This document shows, piece after piece, positions 10,781-10,802 of a DNA stretch of 10,802 nt; positions within the stretch are counted from its first letter, which is position 1, and each line of letters opens with the position of its first letter. A program made the position numbers and the translations under genes. The stretch comes from CAIPSZ01 sp038065015. Its GTDB lineage: Bacteria > Patescibacteriota > Patescibacteriia > PEXW01. The notes under the pieces are model-generated. The model made no database searches and had not been told where the DNA came from. It was given only the letters and a program-made list of their open reading frames with translations. The stretch lies in NCBI GenBank assembly GCA_038065015.1, contig JBBTRU010000043.1:1-10802 (forward strand), given 5' to 3'.

Positions 10781-10802
10781 CCATGGTGGCTTCGGCGAAG
10801 GC
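10781..10802. repeat. Possible edge of an intergenic palindromic element, cut by the window end
   Basis: The last bases, GGCTTCGGCGAAGGC, contain a GCTTC/GAAGC-type dyad and resemble the core of the 70-bp element at 2485-2554 on the opposite strand (GCTTGGCGAAGGC). The rest lies outside the window, so this is tentative. Confidence 0.3.

Noticed and set aside
1..10802. CRISPR array, tRNA or rRNA genes, transposase or phage genes
   Set aside because: No regularly spaced direct repeats, no cloverleaf with a TTCGAAT-type arm, and no integrase or transposase motifs were seen. The repeats present are isolated palindromes.

Overview
The window looks like a piece of a bacterial chromosome, most plausibly from the Candidate Phyla Radiation (Patescibacteria, Parcubacteria-like). 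This placement is an inference. It rests on mixed housekeeping and orphan membrane genes, a Clp-type ATPase reduced to one AAA+ domain behind a membrane anchor, short intergenic palindromes, TGn-extended -10 promoters, and genes with no Shine-Dalgarno (SD) site or no leader. TGA is used as a stop, so the recoded Gracilibacteria/Absconditabacteria are unlikely. No tRNA, rRNA, CRISPR array, transposase or phage gene was seen.

Layout. 1-713 (+) is the C-terminal part of DnaJ. It is followed at 720-800 by a strong promoter-like site and a terminator only about 70 nt apart (possible small RNA), and then by a back-to-back terminator for the minus strand. 857-2363 (-) is an operon of an inositol-monophosphatase-family phosphatase, a 28-codon ORF with a strong SD, and a Nudix hydrolase whose ATG overlaps the small ORF's stop. 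2364-2634 is a divergent intergenic region with two hairpin elements. 2635-3201 (+) is a five-helix membrane protein of unknown function. 3310-4686 (+) is cysS, with a promoter that predicts a leaderless mRNA. 4874-6319 (+) is an unrecognised secreted or surface repeat protein with four Cys-bracketed modules, preceded by a strong promoter and a 16-bp perfect palindrome. 6381-7358 (+) is a tRNA-dihydrouridine synthase. 7359-7738 is a gene-free stretch with several hairpins.

The right third is on the minus strand. A tight cluster reads corA-like (10145 to 9213), a membrane-tethered Clp D1-only AAA+ ATPase (9208 to 8240), and a small single-pass membrane protein with two Cys (8203 to 7739). The CorA-like protein has AAR where the GMN selectivity motif belongs, and the ATPase ends at the linker that would lead into D2. 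This trio is the best candidate for an undescribed membrane system. Upstream of it, a separate minus-strand unit encodes a small lipoprotein (10668 to 10285) with a near-consensus promoter and its own terminator. The sequence ends in what may be the edge of another intergenic palindrome.

How the genes relate. The housekeeping functions (chaperone, CysRS, Dus) serve protein folding and translation and are independent of one another. The accessory genes mostly concern the envelope: the five-helix protein, the repeat protein, the CorA/AAA+/small membrane protein cluster and the lipoprotein. The phosphatase/Nudix operon is probably small-molecule metabolism or housecleaning, and the Nudix part is visibly AT-richer than its neighbours.
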